From: Micromonospora sp. LH3U1 | Lineage (GTDB): Bacteria > Actinomycetota > Actinomycetes > Mycobacteriales > Micromonosporaceae | Direction: 5' to 3' | Length of the DNA: 64,000 bases | NCBI RefSeq assembly: GCF_028475105.1 | Contig: NZ_CP116936.1 | Span: 2,356,001-2,420,000 of the forward strand | Shown: in pieces, positions 59,464-64,000 of the stretch | How positions within the stretch are numbered: position 1 is the stretch's first letter | Layout of the letters: each line of letters starts with the position of its first letter | Position numbers and translations under genes: made by a program | The notes under the pieces: generated by a model | Told to the model about the DNA's origin: nothing | The model's input: the letters and a program-made list of their open reading frames with translations, nothing else | The model's database searches: none

Positions 59464-60648
59464 TCATGGTTCGAGCACGACCTTGATGCAGCCGTCCTCC
59501 TTCTTCTGGAACATCTCGTACGCCTGCGGCGCCCGGGCCAGCGGCAACCGGTGGGTGCGCAGGTCCTCCACGCCCAGCGGGTCGTCGTCGCGGGCGAGCA
59601 GCGGCAGGATCTCGTCGGTCCACCGGCGCACGTGGCACTGCCCCATCCGCAGCTGAATGCCCCGGTCGAACATCTCCATCAGCGGCATCGGGTCGGCCTC
59701 GCCGCCGTACACGCCGGAGATCGACACGGTGCCACCGCGGCGGACCGCCTTGACCGCGGCGTGCAGAGCGGCGAGCCGGTCCATGCCGACCCGGTCGGTC
59801 ATCGTCTGGGCCAGCTTGTCCGGCAGCAGCCCGACGGCGGCGTGGGCCAGCTTGCCCACTGGCGAACCGTGCGCCTCCATCCCGACCGCGTCGATCACCG
59901 CGTCCGGGCCACGCCCATCCACCAGGTCGATCAGCGCGCCCGGCACGTCGGACAGCTCGCGGACGTCGAGCACCTCGATGCCGTGCCGGCGGGCCAGCTC
60001 CAGACGCTCGGGCACCAGGTCCAGCCCGATCACCCGGCCAGCGCCGAGGTGGCGGCCGATCCGCGCGCAGAACTGCCCGACCGGGCCCAGCCCGAACACG
60101 GCCAGGGTGCCGCCGGGCGGGGTGTCGGCGTACTTCACGGCCTGCCAGGCGGTGGGCAGAATGTCGGAGAGGTAGAGGTAGCGCTCGTCGTCGCCGGCCT
60201 GCGGGATGACGATCGGGCCGAACTGGGCCTGCGGGACGCGCAGGTACTCGGCCTGCCCGCCGGGCACCGAGCCGTAGAGCGAGGTGTAGCCGAACAGCGC
60301 CGCGCCCTTGCCCTCGCCGGTGACCTGGGTGGTTTCGCACTGGGCGTAGAGCTGGCGCTCGCACATCCAGCAGCTGCCGCAGGCGATGTTGAAGGGCACC
60401 ACCACCCGGTCTCCGGGCTTGAGTCGGGTCACCCCCGGCCCGACCTCCTCGACGATGCCCATCGGTTCGTGGCCGAGGATGTCGCCGGGCTTCAGGTACG
60501 GTCCCAGCACCTCGTACAGGTGCAGGTCGGAGCCGCAGATCGCGGTCGACGTGATCTTTACGATCGCGTCGGTCGGTTCCTCGATCCGAGGGTCCGGCAC
60601 CTCCTCGACCCGTACGTCCCGCTTGCCCTGCCAGGTCAATGCCTTCAT
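59464..60648 (-). CDS. zinc-dependent alcohol dehydrogenase (glutathione-independent formaldehyde dehydrogenase-like)
   Basis: A 394-aa medium-chain dehydrogenase. The ATG at 60648 has GGGAGAG upstream; longer frames lack a site. Catalytic zinc ligands are in AICGSDLHLYEV and ILGHEPMG. Structural zinc cysteines are in ACGSCWMCERQLYAQC. The cofactor fold opens GTLAVFGLGPVGQFCARIGR and then IGLDLVPERLELARR with an aspartate that favours NAD. The insertion GALFGYTSLYGSVPGGQAEYL type region and the overall length fit the FDH-like group of MDR enzymes, which act on aldehydes or alcohols without glutathione. The substrate is unknown. Probably transcribed with the SDR downstream. Confidence 0.93.
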   Translation of the reverse strand: MKALTWQGKRDVRVEEVPDPRIEEPTDAIVKITSTAICGSDLHLYEVLGPYLKPGDILGHEPMGIVEEVGPGVTRLKPGDRVVVPFNIACGSCWMCERQLYAQCETTQVTGEGKGAALFGYTSLYGSVPGGQAEYLRVPQAQFGPIVIPQAGDDERYLYLSDILPTAWQAVKYADTPPGGTLAVFGLGPVGQFCARIGRHLGAGRVIGLDLVPERLELARRHGIEVLDVRELSDVPGALIDLVDGRGPDAVIDAVGMEAHGSPVGKLAHAAVGLLPDKLAQTMTDRVGMDRLAALHAAVKAVRRGGTVSISGVYGGEADPMPLMEMFDRGIQLRMGQCHVRRWTDEILPLLARDDDPLGVEDLRTHRLPLARAPQAYEMFQKKEDGCIKVVLEP

Positions 60649-60858
60649 GTCGGTCTTCTCTCCCTCGGTCGCTGCCTTGACTGCTACCCGGGGGAAGGGC
60701 GTTGAACCGGTTGTCGGTGCTCGCGGTAGACGGGGCGCCGCATTCAAACGTCACCGAGGTTGATCGACTCGCCTTTCATGACGTCGGCCGATCACTGCGT
60801 CTCGGACACCCCGACTGCACGGATGTCGAGTGGATCTTGTCCGTGTCAGACGCACTCG

Positions 60859-60897
60859 ACCGGGAGGGGGTGGTCGGAACGACCACCCCCTCCCGGT
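60859..60897 (-). terminator. strong hairpin terminator after the GH30 gene
   Basis: ACCGGGAGGGGGTGGTCG (60859-60876) and its perfect 18-base reverse complement (60880-60897) flank the tri-loop GAA. It lies four bases after the stop of the minus-strand GH30 gene and is the strongest hairpin in the window. Confidence 0.9.
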
Positions 60898-60900
60898 GGA

Positions 60901-62673
60901 TCAGGTGCTGGTGCAGCTCAGCGTCGGTGGGGAACCGGGCGAGCCGTTCGCGATGAACCCGAAGGTGGTGCGGGCGCCGGGTGCGAGTGAGCCGTTGTAG
61001 CTCGCGTTGGTCACGGTGGCCGTGCTGCCGCTGGTGGTCAGGGTGCCGCTCCAGACCTGGCTGATGCTCTGGCCGCTGGGCAGCGTCCAGCTCACCCGCC
61101 AGCCGCTGGTGGTGCTGGCCCCGGTGTTGGCCACGCTGACGTCAGCCTGGAAGCCGCCCTGCCAGCTGTTGGTGACCTGGTAGGTGGCGGTGCACCCGCT
61201 CCCGCCGGGCGGCGGCGTGGTCGGCGGCGGGGTGGTCGGGGGTGGGGTGGTCGGCGGCGGCGTCGTGTCGCCGGTGATCCGGTAGGTCACCATCGACCGG
61301 GCCGGCACGGTGGCGTTGAACGCTCCGTTGCTGATCCCGACGGCCGACTGTGGGGTCATGCCGTTGGAGTTGTTGGTCAGGTAGCCGGTGGCGGTTCCGC
61401 TCGTCACGCTGTTGCGCAGCGTGAACGCGGTGGACTGCGCGCTGTTGCCGGCGTTGAGTGCGACGACCACCACCGAGCCGTCGGTGTTGCGGTACGCCGA
61501 CAACCGCAGATTGCTGTCGGGGGAGCTGGCGCCGATCCGGGCGGCGCCGGGGCGGATGTAGCGGCTGTATCCGGCCATCGCCCAGAGCCGCTTGGACACG
61601 TTGTAGTTGCTGCCGTTGCCCTGGATGAAGGCCCGGGTGTTGTTGGTGGACACCCCGTACCAGTAGACGTATCCGTTGACGTTGCCCGCGGTGAGAGCGG
61701 TGTGCAGGGAGTTGGCGACGGTGAACCCGTCGATGCCGCTGCCGTCGTCCCAGTTGGTGTTCCACGAGCTGGAGCTGCCGCCGGGGGACCACTCGGACAT
61801 CCAGGTGCGCTTCCCGCCCACCGAGAGCGGCGAGGTGGGCGCGCTGCTGTAGTGGTGGCCGGTGTGGGTGGTGACCCAGCGGTTCGCCTCCGAGTCAGCC
61901 ATGATCGCCGAGGCGTAGGAGCGTTGGTCGTTCCAGCCCACCGGGTCGCAGCAGGCGAGCTTCAGGCCGGCCGCACCGGCGAGCGGCCCGATGATCTTGG
62001 TGAACTCGGCGGCCTGCGTTGGAGTGAACCGCATCGAGGAGTAGTCGGTGGTGTAGTTGGGCTCGTTGGTGAACCCCAGGTCGGTGATCGGGATGCCCTC
62101 CTGGGCGTAGTACCTGGTGTACTGGATCAGGTAGTTCGCGTACGCCCGGCGCCAGTCACCGCTGCCGCAGGATGCGCCCTGCAGGCCGCACAGCGAGCCT
62201 CCGTTGGCCTCGTCGCCGTTGGTCTTCATGTAGCCCGGCGCGCTCCACGCGTTGGCGTAGAAGCGGTCCACGCCATACTCCTGGGCCTTCTTGGACAGCC
62301 ACACCTGGCCGTCGTCGTCGCCGTTCCAGACGTAGCGCGGGGTCGCGTTCGGGCCGCCCGGGTTTGTCGGCTGGATGGAGCTGCCGGTGGAGCTGATGCC
62401 GTTGCGCAGGATGCTCAGGCCCGCGCCGGTGCTACGGCTGAACAGCAGATCGAGCACCTGCTGCTGGTTGGTCGTGGACATGGACCGGATGACGCTGGTC
62501 CGGCCGAACGCCTCCGAAATGCCGAAGCCGTCGATCGGTTGGTAGCTGGTGGTGCCGTCGATGGTGGCGGTCGTGGCGGCGTACGCCTGGGGTTGGTGCA
62601 GCACGACGGCGGCGCCGGCGCAGATCAGGGGCACCGCCGCGGCGGCGAGCCAGCGTCTGGGGATACGGAGCAT
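60901..62673 (-). CDS. secreted GH30 xylanase/glucuronoxylanase with CBM2
   Basis: A 590-aa exoenzyme. The signal peptide (residues 1-32) ends in QAYA-ATT. The GH30 domain (about 40-470) has the acid/base E204 in LGFTNEPNYTTDY and nucleophile E294 in KRTWMSEWSPGG, with a C-terminal beta-sandwich. A TPPPTTPPP linker (about 470-490) leads to a CBM2 (493-590; GCTATYQVTNSWQGGFQADV, and WTLPSGQSISQVW with conserved tryptophans). This architecture fits endo-beta-1,4-xylanases acting on glucuronoxylan and bound to cellulose or xylan. Its own upstream region has a CelR/CebR-like box and another palindrome, so induction by plant polysaccharide fragments is likely. ATG 62673; single-gene unit bounded by terminators. 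Confidence 0.93.
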   Translation of the reverse strand: MLRIPRRWLAAAAVPLICAGAAVVLHQPQAYAATTATIDGTTSYQPIDGFGISEAFGRTSVIRSMSTTNQQQVLDLLFSRSTGAGLSILRNGISSTGSSIQPTNPGGPNATPRYVWNGDDDGQVWLSKKAQEYGVDRFYANAWSAPGYMKTNGDEANGGSLCGLQGASCGSGDWRRAYANYLIQYTRYYAQEGIPITDLGFTNEPNYTTDYSSMRFTPTQAAEFTKIIGPLAGAAGLKLACCDPVGWNDQRSYASAIMADSEANRWVTTHTGHHYSSAPTSPLSVGGKRTWMSEWSPGGSSSSWNTNWDDGSGIDGFTVANSLHTALTAGNVNGYVYWYGVSTNNTRAFIQGNGSNYNVSKRLWAMAGYSRYIRPGAARIGASSPDSNLRLSAYRNTDGSVVVVALNAGNSAQSTAFTLRNSVTSGTATGYLTNNSNGMTPQSAVGISNGAFNATVPARSMVTYRITGDTTPPPTTPPPTTPPPTTPPPGGSGCTATYQVTNSWQGGFQADVSVANTGASTTSGWRVSWTLPSGQSISQVWSGTLTTSGSTATVTNASYNGSLAPGARTTFGFIANGSPGSPPTLSCTST

Positions 62674-62806
62674 GGTGGTGGGTGCCTTCCCGTGCGCGCG
62701 GTGCCCGACCTGGGCCGGGGCACCCGCTGGGTGGTGGGTGCGCCTGCCGGCGACGGACGGCGGGGCGGACGGTGCGTCATGTCGCCAGACGGCAGGATCC
62801 CGTCAG

Positions 62807-62820
62807 TGTTATCGATAACA
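62807..62820. promoter_or_regulatory. 14-bp palindrome, LacI-type operator candidate
   Basis: TGTTATCGATAACA is a perfect palindrome with a central CG, the usual layout of LacI-family operators. It lies 134-147 bases upstream of the GH30 start in an otherwise low-complexity GC-rich region. Confidence 0.6.
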
Positions 62821-62852
62821 TTTCCATCCGTCAATCGATGTACGGCGATTCC

Positions 62853-62866
62853 TGGAAGCGCTCCCA
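62853..62866. promoter_or_regulatory. CelR/CebR-like operator
   Basis: TGGAAGCGCTCCCA differs at one base from TGGGAGCGCTCCCA, the site bound by Thermobifida fusca CelR and Streptomyces CebR, LacI-family regulators that respond to cellobiose. It lies about 180 bases upstream of the secreted GH30-CBM2 gene, the only carbohydrate-active exoenzyme here. Confidence 0.72.
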
Positions 62867-62892
62867 CTACTTTCGCGAGCCGGACACACAAA

Positions 62893-62937
62893 CGCCGAGA
62901 CCGCCGCACCCCGATGGGGGGTACGGCGGTCTCGGCG
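62893..62937 (-). terminator. hairpin terminator after sdhB
   Basis: CGCCGAGACCGCCG (62893-62906) and CGGCGGTCTCGGCG (62924-62937) are perfect 14-base arms around a 17-base loop, 30 bases after the sdhB stop. This isolates the sdh operon from the GH30 control region. Confidence 0.85.
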
Positions 62938-62967
62938 CGGATCGTGGCGGGGGACCCCGCCGCCGGC

Positions 62968-63729
62968 TCAGGAGCCCGGGGTGTCGCCGCGGATGGCGGT
63001 CGCCTTGAGGTAGTCGCGGTTGAGTCGACCGATGGTGTTCAGCGGGATGCCCTTCGGGCAGGCCGGCGTGCACTCACCGGCGTTGGTGCAGCCGCCGAAG
63101 CCGGCCTCGTCGTGCGCGTCGACCATGCCGATCACCCGCGTGTACCGCTCCGGCTGGCCCTGCGGCAGCAGCGAGAGCTGGGTGAGCTTGGCGGCCGTGA
63201 AGAGCATGCCGGAGCCGTTCGGGCAGGCCGCCACGCACGCACCGCAGCCGATGCAGGCCGCCGACTCGAAAGCGGCGTCCGCATTGGCCTTGGCCACCGG
63301 GGTCGAGTGCGCCTCGGGCGCGCTGCCGGTCGGCGCGGTGACGTAACCACCGGCGGCGATGATCCTGTCGAAGGCGTTCCGGTTGACCACCAGGTCCTTG
63401 ACGACCGGGAAGGCGCTGGCCCGCCACGGCTCGATGTCGATCGTCTCGCCGTCCTTGAACTGCCGCATGTGCAGCTGGCACGCCGTGGTGCCGCGCTGCG
63501 GCCCGTGCGCGTCACCGTTGATCATCAGGCCGCACATGCCGCAGATGCCCTCGCGGCAGTCGTGGTCGAACGCCACCGGGTCCTCGCCGGAGAGGATCAA
63601 CCGCTCGTTGAGCACGTCGAGCATCTCCAGGAACGACATGTCCGGGGACACGTCGTCGACCGGGTAGGTCACCATCCGACCCTTGTCCTCAGGGCCCTTC
63701 TGGCGCCAGATGCGCAGGGTCAGGTTCAC
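62968..63729 (-). CDS. sdhB: succinate dehydrogenase/fumarate reductase iron-sulfur subunit
   Basis: A 253-aa subunit of respiratory complex II that passes electrons from the flavoprotein to quinone. The N-terminal 2Fe-2S domain has [20 protein letters not shown] and the later [11 protein letters not shown] cysteine. The C-terminal domain has [18 protein letters not shown] (4Fe-4S) and [16 protein letters not shown] (3Fe-4S). The start GTG at 63729 overlaps the sdhA stop (GTGA). Compared with the E. coli subunit the order of clusters is the same; the [10 protein letters not shown] segment is typical of actinobacterial and epsilon-type enzymes that function with a di-haem SdhC. Confidence 0.95.
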   Translation of the reverse strand: MNLTLRIWRQKGPEDKGRMVTYPVDDVSPDMSFLEMLDVLNERLILSGEDPVAFDHDCREGICGMCGLMINGDAHGPQRGTTACQLHMRQFKDGETIDIEPWRASAFPVVKDLVVNRNAFDRIIAAGGYVTAPTGSAPEAHSTPVAKANADAAFESAACIGCGACVAACPNGSGMLFTAAKLTQLSLLPQGQPERYTRVIGMVDAHDEAGFGGCTNAGECTPACPKGIPLNTIGRLNRDYLKATAIRGDTPGS

Positions 63730-64000
63730 TTGTAACTCCGCTGCGTGGGGTGGACGTACTCGAACTTCAGGTCTTCCTTGTGCAGCACCGAGGGCTCGCC
63801 CTCGGCGGTGAACTCCCAGGCCGCCACGTACGCGAACCGGTCGTCGTCGCGCTGCGCCTCACCGTCGGGGGTCTGGTGCTCGGCCCGGAAGTGGCCGCCG
63901 CAGGACTCCTCGCGGTGCAGGGCGTCGATGCACATCAGCTCGGCCAGCTCGAAGAAGTCGGCGACCCGGCCAGCCTTTTCCAGCGACTGGTTGAGTTCCT
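63726..64000 (-). CDS. sdhA: succinate dehydrogenase flavoprotein subunit, 3' end only
   Basis: The last 91 codons of the flavoprotein are present; the gene continues beyond the right edge. The visible part reads [20 protein letters not shown] then [20 protein letters not shown], the C-terminal domain of SdhA, where the histidine and arginine of [10 protein letters not shown] lie close to the flavin/active site in the family. It ends [13 protein letters not shown] with the stop overlapping sdhB. The frame has no break in the window. Confidence 0.93.
   Translation of the reverse strand, partial: ELNQSLEKAGRVADFFELAELMCIDALHREESCGGHFRAEHQTPDGEAQRDDDRFAYVAAWEFTAEGEPSVLHKEDLKFEYVHPTQRSYK

Overview
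This window is chromosomal DNA of a high-GC, mycelial-type actinobacterium, most like Micromonospora or a related Micromonosporaceae genus. The evidence is very high GC with strong third-position bias, many GTG starts, GTGA/ATGA stop-start overlaps, hairpin terminators without U-tracts, and gene families typical of that group. No tRNA, rRNA, CRISPR array, insertion sequence or integrase was seen.

Region 1 (1-9609, all minus strand) is a tightly coupled operon: a DUF4132 protein, a 1,676-aa protein of unknown fold, a MoxR-type AAA+ ATPase and a DUF5682 protein cut by the left edge. The set recalls the Escherichia coli molR/yehL/yehM/yehP/yehQ neighbourhood. Region 2 (9774-22821) holds an apparently complete GlgE alpha-glucan pathway: glgE-glgB, a divergent glgM-like synthase and glgC, and pgm. 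These two halves are separated by a regulatory and accessory island with a mini-GntR regulator, a 65-aa tail-anchored peptide, an XRE regulator carrying a GFGGx minisatellite, a DUF222/HNH protein and a short inositol-phosphate synthase paralogue.

Region 3 (about 22.9-51.4 kb) is a surface polysaccharide locus of the Wzx/Wzy type. It encodes a WbpM-like dehydratase, a GDP-perosamine pair (Gmd and an aminotransferase) with a PglD-like acetyltransferase, a CapE / RmlD-like / CapG-like set for a UDP-N-acetyl-6-deoxy-L-hexosamine (L-QuiNAc or L-FucNAc), a GalE-like epimerase, six GT4-type glycosyltransferases, a phosphoglycosyl transferase, two flippases (one frameshifted), two polymerase candidates, a second acetyltransferase and an unrecognised 675-aa protein with a tail-fibre-like end. 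An NAD kinase gene lies inside the locus. No chain-length regulator (Wzz/Wzc) is visible, so the locus depends on genes elsewhere.

Region 4 (51.4-64 kb) is mixed housekeeping and metabolism: a small hypothetical, Tex, a dGTPase-like HD hydrolase, an NAPE-PLD-like metallo-hydrolase, a Tat-type serine beta-lactamase-like gene with a frameshift, a short-chain dehydrogenase, a zinc alcohol dehydrogenase, a secreted GH30-CBM2 xylanase preceded by a CelR/CebR-like box and a second palindrome, and sdhB with the 3' end of sdhA.

The most notable items are the four-gene DUF4132/giant/MoxR/DUF5682 operon, the operator palindrome that exactly fills a promoter spacer at 14536-14550, the minisatellite inside the XRE protein, the two deoxyamino-sugar pathways, the unknown tail-fibre-like protein, and two frameshifted genes. 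All functional calls are from reading the sequence and from recalled family knowledge; no database search was run.
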